Below are positions 37,485 through 44,454 of a stretch of DNA of 64,000 nucleotides, piece after piece (positions within the stretch are counted from its first letter, which is position 1; each line of letters begins with the position of its first letter). The position numbers and the translations under genes are program-made. The stretch comes from Maribacter spongiicola (GTDB lineage: Bacteria > Bacteroidota > Bacteroidia > Flavobacteriales > Flavobacteriaceae), in assembly GCF_004364165.1 (NCBI RefSeq), contig NZ_SOAY01000010.1, forward strand, positions 461,098-525,097, written 5' to 3'. The notes below the pieces were generated by a model, which was not told where the DNA came from, did not search any database, and saw only the letters and a list, made by a program, of their open reading frames with translations.

Positions 37485-38054
37485 ATGTTTCAATTAGGGA
37501 AAACCATAGTATCTGAAGAAATAATCGAGAGAGATTTTGTTTGCAACCTTAGCGCTTGTAAAGGTGGCTGTTGTGTTGATGGTGAGGCGGGTGCACCTGT
37601 CGAAGATGCTGAAACCGAAATCATGGTGGATATTTACGCCAAAGTAAGACCATTTTTGAGACCAGAAGGTATTGCCGTTATTGAAAAAGAAGGTGCTTTT
37701 GTTAAGGGTGAAGACGGTGAATGGGAAACACCGCTAGTAAATGGCAGCGAGTGTGCTTATGTCATTTTTGATGATAAAAAGATTGCCAAATGCGGTATTG
37801 AAGAGGCTTACAACCATGGTAAAATTAAGTGGAAAAAACCCGTGTCTTGTCATTTATACCCTATTCGAGTGCGAGAATATACCGAACTAACTGCAGTTAA
37901 TTATCATAAGTGGCAAATATGTGATCCTGCATGTGCTTTAGGTGAAGAATTAAAGGTGCCTGTTTACAAATTTGTAAAAGAAGCCTTAATTAGAAAATTC
38001 GGTGAACCTTGGTATAGTGAATTAGAAGAGGTCGCAAAAGATCATCTCAAATAG
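37485..38054 (+). CDS. DUF3109 family protein
   Basis: 189 residues, recognisable as DUF3109 by its cysteine-rich pattern: FVCNLSACKGGCCVDGEAGAPV at the N-terminus, then GSECAYVIFDDKKIAKCGIEEAYN, KPVSCHLYPIRV and WQICDPACALGEEL. The spaced Cys and HLYPIR suggest a metal or Fe-S site, similar to the YkgJ zinc/iron-chelating family. It is cytoplasmic with no signal peptide. Function is unestablished. Its 3' end overlaps by 8 bp with the convergent LytS-type kinase gene. Confidence 0.9.
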   Translation: MFQLGKTIVSEEIIERDFVCNLSACKGGCCVDGEAGAPVEDAETEIMVDIYAKVRPFLRPEGIAVIEKEGAFVKGEDGEWETPLVNGSECAYVIFDDKKIAKCGIEEAYNHGKIKWKKPVSCHLYPIRVREYTELTAVNYHKWQICDPACALGEELKVPVYKFVKEALIRKFGEPWYSELEEVAKDHLK

Positions 38055-39984
38055 TCGGGATATATATAACGATCTGCGTACCTATAGCGTTAGTATCGTC
38101 ATCAAATTTATCAATGATGTCTACATGAAAAAAGTTTTCATAATCACGAGAAAAATTTGCTAATCGCTCTTTGGTAATATCAATACCTACTGACTTTCTC
38201 TTAAGAAATTTACCGTCCTTTATTTTTTCTGCGGCATCTCGACCCACACCATTGTCGGTAATGATTATTTCAATAAAGCCACTTTTACCTTTTTTTACGA
38301 CTAAGTCAATATTTTTTGCTCCATCTTTAGATGATAACCCATGCCACAGGGCATTTTCTAAAAATGGTTGAAGAATTAATGAAGGGATTTTTATATTATG
38401 AGTATCGATTTCATCTTTTATTTCAATAACGAAATTGATTTCATTTGAAAATCTAATATTTTCAATGTTCATATAGAGTGCTACTGTTTCTAATTCTTCT
38501 GCTAATGAGATTTCTCGTTGCGATGATGCTTCTAAAATTTTTCTAACCAACTTAGAGAACTTGTTTAGGTAGTGTACAGCATTCTTTTTCTCATTATTAA
38601 TGATATATAATTTTATCGAATTTAATGAATTGAACAAAAAATGAGGATTCATTTGACTGCGCAACATACTCTGCTCTAATGTCAACAGTTTTTTCTCGGC
38701 ATTTAATTGATTTTGTCTATATAGAATATACAAAATGCCCACAAGTAAGATTAAGAAGATACCAATGATAAGAAGCATGGTTCTGTTATTCTTTAACTTT
38801 AACCTTACAGATTCATTTTCTTCAGCTAATCGCTCTAGCTGATTAGCTCTTATCTGAGATTCGTAACGCAAAATCATGTCATTTACATAACGTAGATTTA
38901 GAGAGTTGGTAATGCGTTCTTCGTATTTTCTAGATTCTTTAAAATAAAGCATACCTTTCTGGTAGTCATCTCGTTTTATCCAAAGTTCAGATAAGAATTT
39001 GTTAGCTTCCGCTATTTCTGAATTGAATTCATTTGATGTTGCCAGGTCCAAACCAGACTCTAAATTTGTTTCTGCTGCATCATAATCTCCTAAGCGTATT
39101 AATGCCCATCCTAAATTTATATAGATAGTGGTTATAATTTTTTGATCACTAAGAGAAATAGCTTTTAGTAGATTATTCTCTAAAATTGTGATTGCCTCTT
39201 GGACCTTTCCCATGTGAACATAGACATGTGCTATACTATAATTACATATGATTTTTCCTCGATTAGAATCAATTATTTCATTGTAAACAAGTGCTTTTCT
39301 AAAATTTTTTAAAGCGGGTTCAAGCTTTCCCTGAAACTCATAACATTCGCCTAAATTTTGATGGCTAATGGCAAGCCCTTGTTTATCTTCCGATTCTTTT
39401 TGAAGAGTCATTGATCTTTCATATTTCTCAATGGCCAAATCGTACTGTTCTAGCATTTGGTATATTCCGCCGATACTATTTAACGAAATGGTGATGCTTT
39501 TTTTTAATTCGATATTAGGTTCAGTAATAGTTTCGGCTAATTCTAATGCTTCTTGGCTGTAATCTAATGCCGATTTTATGGCATCTGTACGTCTGTAAAC
39601 CGTGCTTAACATATTTAAAGCATAGATTCTTAATTCAATATTATCAGCTTCAGTAGATCTTTCTAGTGCTTTTTGATATAGTTCAAGGGCTTTCGGATAA
39701 ATAGCTAACTCTCTATATATATTACCTAATTTAATTAATGCGTAGGTTTCGCCAGGAAGATACTTTTTAGTTGTGCTTATTTGTTCTATGTAGCGCAAAG
39801 CAGTGCTGTCATTACTAAATGGAGCTAATATCGTTTGTATCTGTTGATAGTCTTTCGGAGTTTTTGAAAGCAGGCTATCTACTATTCCTTTTAAATTTTC
39901 GGGTATATCTTGAGAGTAACTATGGTGTGATAGCACTAAAAAGTACAAGAATAATAATAGAAATTTGAACTTTAATATATACAC
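38047..39984 (-). CDS. TPR-containing LytS-type sensor histidine kinase
   Basis: 645 residues. A signal sequence (ending SYSQ) is followed by several tetratricopeptide repeats (about 80-370: GNIYRELAIYPKALELYQKAL, GGIYQMLEQYDLAIEKYERSM, NLGECYEFQGKLEPALKNFRKAL, NLGWALIRLGDYDAAETNLESGL), a transmembrane helix at about 400-423, a coiled linker and the LytS-type kinase domain. H448 in LRSQMNPHFLFNSLNSIKL is the expected phosphorylated residue; LQPFLENALWHGL is the N-box and TDNGVGRDA the G-box. It is transcribed after the LytTR regulator with a 53-bp gap, giving a cognate pair. The periplasmic TPR part should sense a protein or peptide. Confidence 0.92.
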   Translation of the reverse strand: MYILKFKFLLLFLYFLVLSHHSYSQDIPENLKGIVDSLLSKTPKDYQQIQTILAPFSNDSTALRYIEQISTTKKYLPGETYALIKLGNIYRELAIYPKALELYQKALERSTEADNIELRIYALNMLSTVYRRTDAIKSALDYSQEALELAETITEPNIELKKSITISLNSIGGIYQMLEQYDLAIEKYERSMTLQKESEDKQGLAISHQNLGECYEFQGKLEPALKNFRKALVYNEIIDSNRGKIICNYSIAHVYVHMGKVQEAITILENNLLKAISLSDQKIITTIYINLGWALIRLGDYDAAETNLESGLDLATSNEFNSEIAEANKFLSELWIKRDDYQKGMLYFKESRKYEERITNSLNLRYVNDMILRYESQIRANQLERLAEENESVRLKLKNNRTMLLIIGIFLILLVGILYILYRQNQLNAEKKLLTLEQSMLRSQMNPHFLFNSLNSIKLYIINNEKKNAVHYLNKFSKLVRKILEASSQREISLAEELETVALYMNIENIRFSNEINFVIEIKDEIDTHNIKIPSLILQPFLENALWHGLSSKDGAKNIDLVVKKGKSGFIEIIITDNGVGRDAAEKIKDGKFLKRKSVGIDITKERLANFSRDYENFFHVDIIDKFDDDTNAIGTQIVIYIPTI

Positions 39985-40037
39985 TATAATTTTTAAAAGT
40001 AAGCTTAAGATTTATACGCCATAGGTCTTTGAAAGGA

Positions 40038-40772
40038 CTAAAGCATGTCTAAGAAATCAGATTTCTTTTGTCTAGATACTGGTATTTTATGATTGGATTT
40101 TAATACCACATAACCATCTGTTTTCAAGAATTCTTTTATTTTATTGAGATTGATAATGTACGAATTATGAATTCTAAAAAAAGAATCTGCCGGGAGTAAT
40201 TCGTTGACTTCCTTTAATTTTTTGGTAAGTACTATTTTTTGACCGTCGGTTAAAAATATGGTACTGTAATTACCATCAGATTCGGCATATAAAATTTCAT
40301 CACTTTCTAAAAATAACAATTTACCATCGGTATTAAGCGTAATACGTTTATGTGTTGACTTAGAGTTATAATTTAATAGCGCCTTTTCTAATTTTTCGAC
40401 TGAAAAATTTTTGCTATTGAATTTTTTGATTTTTACAATTGTTTCTTCTAAATCGTCTGTATCAATTGGTTTTAAAAGATAATCTAGCGCTTGGCTTTTG
40501 ATTGCTTTTAAGGCATATTGATTATAGGCAGTAGTAATTACAACAGGAAAATTCTTGTTGGTGAGCTTTCTAATGAACTGAAAACCATCCATAGTAGGCA
40601 TTTCGATATCTAAAAAAAGACAATCAGGAGTATTTTTGTCTAAATATGAAAGTGCTTCGTTTGGGTTGGTAAACGATGCTATTACATTTATTTCATCGCT
40701 GAAATTTGTAAGCTCCCAGGTTAAGCTTTGTAGTGCTTTAATTTCATCATCAACGATAACAGCTTGTAGCAT
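40038..40772 (-). CDS. LytTR-family response regulator
   Basis: 244 residues. The receiver (1-120) has D8/D9 in IVDDE, phospho-acceptor D55 in CLFLDIEMPTMDGFQF, T84-type switch in VVITTAYNQYALKAIKSQALDYLLKPID and the conserved Lys. A linker then leads to the LytTR DNA-binding domain (about 138-244) with RITLNTDGKLLFLESDEILYAESDGNYSTIF and FFRIHNSYIINLNKIKEF. LytTR proteins bind pairs of short direct repeats, and two CGGGTAT repeats lie just upstream of this gene. Partner of the LytS-type kinase that follows. Confidence 0.93.
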   Translation of the reverse strand: MLQAVIVDDEIKALQSLTWELTNFSDEINVIASFTNPNEALSYLDKNTPDCLFLDIEMPTMDGFQFIRKLTNKNFPVVITTAYNQYALKAIKSQALDYLLKPIDTDDLEETIVKIKKFNSKNFSVEKLEKALLNYNSKSTHKRITLNTDGKLLFLESDEILYAESDGNYSTIFLTDGQKIVLTKKLKEVNELLPADSFFRIHNSYIINLNKIKEFLKTDGYVVLKSNHKIPVSRQKKSDFLDML

Positions 40773-41079
40773 AAAAGATCGGGTATCAAGTTAGAAAGTT
40801 ATGAAAATTTACGGGTATGTGGGGCTTTCCACTACTATTTTGTGTCAATGGATCTAATTTTAGTGTAATCGGTATATAAAGAGTTAAAGGTGTGTTAGCT
40901 TTTCGAACCATCACTTTTAGAAGGAAAAAGATTACAAAATTCATTCTCCTTCAATCTTGTGAGAATTTCGTTTTCCGATTATACATAAAAAGATACAGGT
41001 TATACAATATAGACCTATGCTTTTTCAGCTTAAAATTATCTTTAGCAAAGAACTTCAATATGTTATAAATAAAATTAAC
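40773..41079. other. Intergenic region with two CGGGTAT direct repeats
   Basis: About 300 bp between the LytTR regulator and the small secreted ORF. CGGGTAT occurs at 40780-40786 and 40812-40818 (centres 32 bp apart, three helical turns), close to the regulator start; this is a possible LytTR autoregulation site but the spacing is larger than the usual about 21 bp. The rest is AT-rich with nothing recognisable except a possible distant start codon at 41017 for the next ORF. Confidence 0.3.
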
Positions 41080-41220
41080 ATGAAAAAGTGCGGTATAATG
41101 TTAGCATTATTTATAGTGGCTTTATTGGTCGCTTCGCAGTTTATGAAAGATGAAGCCGTTTTAAATGAAAATATGACGGTAGCGATAGAGGTTCAGAATC
41201 AAAATATTGATAGACCATGA
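41080..41220 (+). CDS. Small predicted membrane or secreted protein (46 aa)
   Basis: ATG at 41080 begins MKKCGIMLALFIVALLVASQF, a hydrophobic signal or anchor, followed by 25 mostly acidic residues (MKDEAVLNENMTVAIEVQNQ). The frame is open back to 41017, but that would add 21 residues before the basic-hydrophobic start, so I prefer 41080. It precedes the unknown protein at 41242 by 21 bp on the same strand and probably shares a transcript with it. No family is recognised; confidence rests on signal-like composition and context. Confidence 0.45.
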   Translation: MKKCGIMLALFIVALLVASQFMKDEAVLNENMTVAIEVQNQNIDRP

Positions 41221-41241
41221 CTCTAACTAATTCTTACAACT

Positions 41242-41799
41242 ATGTTTAAGATATTTCAGGTTATAGGCAAATCATTGAAAATGTTTTGTTTTGGGATTGT
41301 ACCTTTTTTTTTACTTGCTGGTGGGTCTAAAGGTGATTTAGATACATTAAAAGTTGAAAATGGCACTTATAGTTTTACCATTAATGGTCAGTTAAGTTTG
41401 CAATTAGAAGGTTTGGCAACCTTTGAAAATAGTATTGAGGAAGATAAATTCGGTAATTCGATGAACAAATTATTATTGAATTTTACTTCTGGTGATCATG
41501 TGAAGATGCAAAATTTAGAATTTATTATAGCTTCTAAAATAAAAAAGCATCACGGTGTGCCGGTAGGTGTACATAAAATAAAAAATTTAGACCGTTTACT
41601 GAATAAGTTTAGCGGAGTGTATGGTTTTGCAGATTTAGGTAGTATTAGCGAATTACCTTTCTTTATAAAATCTGGTGATATAATTATCACTGAATATTAT
41701 TCCGACCATGTCGATGGTAGGTTAGAAGTGCAATTAGAAAATGCAAACGGAGAATCTTTGAATGTCAAAGGTTTTTTTAATGCGGATATAAAAGTTTAA
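41242..41799 (+). CDS. Secreted protein of unknown function next to the LytTR system
   Basis: 185 residues. The N-terminus has basic and hydrophobic residues (MFKIFQVIGKSLKMFCFGIVPFFLLAGG) that could be a signal peptide or anchor, followed by a beta-rich domain: TLKVENGTYSFTINGQLSLQLEGLATFE, NKLLLNFTSGDHVKMQN, then GDIIITEYYSDHVDGRLEVQLENANGESLNVKGFFNADIKV, which looks like strands of a small sandwich or barrel. I do not recognise a family. Its position immediately beside a LytS/LytTR pair and after a short leader ORF suggests it may be a target of that system; this is only contextual. Confidence 0.6.
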   Translation: MFKIFQVIGKSLKMFCFGIVPFFLLAGGSKGDLDTLKVENGTYSFTINGQLSLQLEGLATFENSIEEDKFGNSMNKLLLNFTSGDHVKMQNLEFIIASKIKKHHGVPVGVHKIKNLDRLLNKFSGVYGFADLGSISELPFFIKSGDIIITEYYSDHVDGRLEVQLENANGESLNVKGFFNADIKV

Positions 41800-42278
41800 A
41801 ATTTAGTACGGTTCTTTATAGGATAGTGTATGTTATCTTATATCTAATGTTTGAGCGCCAAAATAGTATAACTACGATTCGTCGTAGAATTACATTCTAA
41901 GAAAAGGTTTCGGGGGAACTACCTTTATTAGACTTGGTGGGCATTTTTCATAATAGAAGCATTAGTGGGGCCGTACATTTTTTATTTTAATTAATAATTT
42001 AATTGCCAATTTTTTATCTTCAGTGGCAATTTCGAAAAGCATAATAATGTTTTTGTACTCTCTAACTTAAACTCTGTATCAATAATTTTTTTTCTAATAC
42101 TTTAGATGTGGTATTTTAATTACTTGGAATATGGTCTTATAAAATAACTTTCGCCTCATTAGGTCTTGGGCTAAAATTTCCTCAAGAAATAAAAAAAATG
42201 ATGTCGCGAGCTAAGTAATGACTAGCAGATAAAGATTCTTAATATGACTTTTTTCAAATATTATTTAATATAGAGAAT
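41800..42278. other. Long intergenic region, no gene seen; one UUCG hairpin
   Basis: About 480 bp of AT-rich DNA with stops in all frames and no tRNA-like fold. The only distinct element is CTACGA-TTCG-TCGTAG at 41872-41887, a perfect 6-bp stem with a TTCG tetraloop, about 73 bp after the upstream stop and without a T-run. It may be a transcript-end stabiliser or part of a small RNA; nothing else supports a gene. Confidence 0.45.
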
Positions 42279-42307
42279 AAAAAAGACCCCGAATAGGGAT
42301 CTTTTTT
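42279..42307 (-). terminator. Terminator downstream of the 29-residue ORF
   Basis: AAAAAAGA plus CCC pairs with GGG plus TCTTTTTT around GAATA, with one mismatched pair in the stem, and T-runs both ways. It lies 36 bp downstream of the leftward mini-ORF at 42343-42432 and about 480 bp from the nearest rightward gene end, so it most likely ends a short leftward transcript. Confidence 0.7.
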
Positions 42308-42342
42308 ATATGCGGCTAAGCCTAGGTTAAGTAAGGGGATTC

Positions 42343-42432
42343 TTATTTATCTTTATTGATATATGGCTTCAATACAGTCGTAAATAACAACGCTGCAGCA
42401 TATATCATTAGTAAGGTGATGTAATTTTCCAT
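42343..42432 (-). CDS. Tiny membrane protein (29 aa)
   Basis: ATG at 42432, TAA at 42343-42345; the product reads MENYITLLMIYAAALLFTTV followed by a charged end (LKPYINKDK). It is a single membrane span with an N-out/C-in charge layout, the size of known bacterial membrane mini-proteins. Its opening (M-x-x-Y, then Y-A and LL at matching places) resembles that of the neighbouring ORF 42483-42683, and a terminator follows 36 bp downstream on the same strand. These two facts are what make it more than a chance ORF. Confidence 0.5.
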   Translation of the reverse strand: MENYITLLMIYAAALLFTTVLKPYINKDK

Positions 42433-42482
42433 AGCTTAAGTATTGGAGTGTAAGTTATATACGTAGCAAAATCCTTTTTGGA

Positions 42483-42683
42483 TTATGGAAATTTTATGGT
42501 ATCGTTAAAAATACTGTGATACGTTAGTTTCATAGTATTTTTAATGTTAAACCATTTATAACTTAGTTTCATTTGAAATAATTCAAATGAATTGGACTTT
42601 ACCTTTTTATAGATATAAAAAGCTAATTTTGAGGCCAGAAGCAAGCCGGCATAGACGAGTAATGTTTGTAGGTATTGGGACAT
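42483..42683 (-). CDS. Small membrane protein (66 aa), related to the 29-aa neighbour
   Basis: The N-terminus MSQYLQTLLVYAGLLLASKL is a single transmembrane helix; the remaining residues are basic and aromatic (YIYKKVKSNSFELFQMKLSYKWFN). An in-frame ATG two codons earlier (42689) is equally possible. It lies 50 bp upstream of the tiny ORF at 42343-42432 in the same direction, and the two share a similar span (Y-x3-L/T-LL-x-Y-A). Function unknown; co-transcription up to the terminator at 42279 is likely. Confidence 0.5.
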   Translation of the reverse strand: MSQYLQTLLVYAGLLLASKLAFYIYKKVKSNSFELFQMKLSYKWFNIKNTMKLTYHSIFNDTIKFP

Positions 42684-42722
42684 ATACAAAAGAACGAATA
42701 AGTAAGTAAATTCTTACATATT

Positions 42723-42771
42723 AAAATGTATTTCATCGAAAAAGTGATAACTATTCGATGAAATACATTTT
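42723..42771 (-). terminator. Strong terminator after the TIM-barrel isomerase gene
   Basis: An 18-bp perfect stem, AAAATGTATTTCATCGAA (42723-42740) with its complement at 42754-42771, around a 13-base loop, with T-rich flanks on both strands. It lies 37 bp beyond the stop of 42808-43728. Confidence 0.85.
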
Positions 42772-42807
42772 TTGTGCTTTTGTTATGTGTGTAAACTATA
42801 GATTCTA

Positions 42808-43728
42808 TTAAAGAAAACCATCTACTTTTTGGTAGGCTTCAATTACTGCAAGCTCACCTTCTTCACCATTTCTAGAATTACCATGCTCCATACCGAGTAT
42901 TCCAGTATAACCTTGCTCATGTATCCATTTAAATACGTTATAGTAATTTATTTCACCAGTAGTTGGTTCCTTTCGGCCTGGGTTATCGCCAATTTGTATA
43001 TATGCAATCTCTGGCCAAGAAGCTTCCATATTCGGGATCAGATTCCCCTCTTGAATTTGTTGGTGATAGATATCAAATAAAATTTTACATGAAGGTGAAT
43101 TAACCGCTCTGCAAATTTCAAAGGCTTGAGGCGAATCGGTCAAAAATAACCCTGGGTGATTTCTGAAATTCAATGGCTCTAAAACCATGGTAATATTATG
43201 TGGTTCTAATAGGGCAGATGCTTGTCTAAGGCTTTCTACAACATTGGCAGTTTGGTAGCCCATTTTTAATTTAAGGTCTAAATGACCTGGTACTACGGTC
43301 ATCCATTTTGCATTTACGCGTTTGGCTACTTCAATGGAGTTTTTTATATCATTTAAAAACTCTTCTCTTTTAGATAAATCTCCAGAGGCTAGGTTCGGTG
43401 TTGTCCAATGAATTTCATGGGCAACAAAAACACCCATTTCAATACCCCGTTTTATCATTGTTGCCGCCATTTTTTCTTGCTGTTCTACTGGGCGTTTACG
43501 CATCTCGTTATCCTCAAAAGCGGTAAATCCTTGATCAGCCATATAGTTTAATTGGTCTATGGGGTCGTCACCAGCAAGGTTTTTGAACATACCCAAGTGC
43601 GGAGCATACTTTAAATTGTATGAATGTGTGGTAGAATTTGTTAGCGTATTGGCGAATGTTACGTTACTCGCTACAGAAAGTGCGCCAGTACTTAAGGCTG
43701 TTTTTTGAATAAAACTTCTTCTTTTCAT
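42808..43728 (-). CDS. Tat-exported hydroxypyruvate-isomerase-like TIM-barrel protein
   Basis: 306 residues. MKRRSFIQKTALSTGALSVA is a twin-arginine style signal, so the folded protein is probably exported. The rest is an AP_endonuc_2/xylose-isomerase-like TIM barrel of the hydroxypyruvate isomerase type: HEIHW, VLEPLNFRNHPG (metal Glu), ILFDIYHQQIQEGN (Asp and His), YIQIGDNPGRKEPTTGEINYYNVF (a strong Hyi-family signature) and ILGMEHGN (Glu). The family isomerises or epimerises small sugars, and relatives in keto-glycoside pathways act on oxidised sugars. It is downstream of the GMC dehydrogenase/subunit 3 pair but separated by a hairpin terminator. The substrate is inferred only. Confidence 0.85.
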   Translation of the reverse strand: MKRRSFIQKTALSTGALSVASNVTFANTLTNSTTHSYNLKYAPHLGMFKNLAGDDPIDQLNYMADQGFTAFEDNEMRKRPVEQQEKMAATMIKRGIEMGVFVAHEIHWTTPNLASGDLSKREEFLNDIKNSIEVAKRVNAKWMTVVPGHLDLKLKMGYQTANVVESLRQASALLEPHNITMVLEPLNFRNHPGLFLTDSPQAFEICRAVNSPSCKILFDIYHQQIQEGNLIPNMEASWPEIAYIQIGDNPGRKEPTTGEINYYNVFKWIHEQGYTGILGMEHGNSRNGEEGELAVIEAYQKVDGFL

Positions 43729-43738
43729 ATGTAGTGTT

Positions 43739-43787
43739 TTTAAATAAAAATAGCCAAGAGCGATACATTATCTTGCCCTTGGCTATT
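43739..43787 (-). terminator. Hairpin with T-run after the subunit 3 gene
   Basis: AATAGCCAAG (43749-43758) pairs with CTTGGCTATT (43778-43787), 19-base loop; on the minus strand it is followed by TTTTTATTT. It lies between the subunit 3 gene and the TIM-barrel gene and may end or attenuate the dehydrogenase transcript. Confidence 0.7.
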
Positions 43788-43806
43788 AGATTAAACTGTT
43801 ATTAGG

Positions 43807-44454
43807 TTATAAGGACCATGCCTTACCACCTGAAAGCTCTTGTAGATCTCCACATGGTACATATTCGCCAGGTACAGGCAAGTAAGCTAAAACTTCTTCA
43901 CCAACATATTCAGAAGCTTTATAGCCCCAAATAGTCATGCCTCTTAAATTGTTTGCAAAAGCAAATCTAGAGACCTCATCATCTAACTGTGCAGTGCCGC
44001 CTTCAGCAATAGCTTCTGTGTAGCTATTTATAGATTTAGACATTTCTGTTTGCTGCTCTTTGGTATATTTCAAAGAACTTGCTAAAACTGGTTCTAAATC
44101 TTCTGCGGTTAAATCTTCAGCTTTATCTTTGCCAGAATCAGCTAAGGCTTTATTTATAAATTTGTTCATAGACATTTTAAGGAAATCTTGTTGTTCCGTT
44201 TCCATTACGTCTTTGGCAAATTTGTCAATAAAAATATCAACTTGTACTTCGGTGGCAGAAGGTGTATCGGTTTTAGGCAAAATAATATCTACCAATTTAG
44301 AAAGTACCGACCCTTCGTTTTGAGATAAAAATTCAGGAGTCCAAGTAATTGCTGGTTCACTTTTACAACTTTGTACTATTGATAATAAAGTTGGGGTGGC
44401 CACCATATATCCAAGTGACATACCCATATTTTTTAATACGCGTCTTCTATCCAT
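43807..44454 (-). CDS. Gluconate 2-dehydrogenase subunit 3 family protein (Tat substrate)
   Basis: 215 residues. A twin-arginine leader (MDRRRVLKNMGMSLGYMVA) is followed by the subunit 3 domain with EGSVLSKLVDIILPKTDTPSATEVQVDIFIDKF, the conserved opening of this family. In known gluconate, sorbitol and glucoside 3-dehydrogenases this small subunit carries the Tat signal and takes the signal-less flavoprotein across the membrane with it. Here the gene starts inside the stop of the GMC flavoprotein gene (TAATG, 1-bp overlap), so equal expression and complex formation are expected. No cytochrome c subunit gene is found nearby. Confidence 0.9.
   Translation of the reverse strand: MDRRRVLKNMGMSLGYMVATPTLLSIVQSCKSEPAITWTPEFLSQNEGSVLSKLVDIILPKTDTPSATEVQVDIFIDKFAKDVMETEQQDFLKMSMNKFINKALADSGKDKAEDLTAEDLEPVLASSLKYTKEQQTEMSKSINSYTEAIAEGGTAQLDDEVSRFAFANNLRGMTIWGYKASEYVGEEVLAYLPVPGEYVPCGDLQELSGGKAWSL

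Noticed and set aside
41800-42278. A possible tRNA or riboswitch in the long gap.
   Set aside because: No cloverleaf, T-loop or known riboswitch core could be read; only the single TTCG hairpin is distinct.
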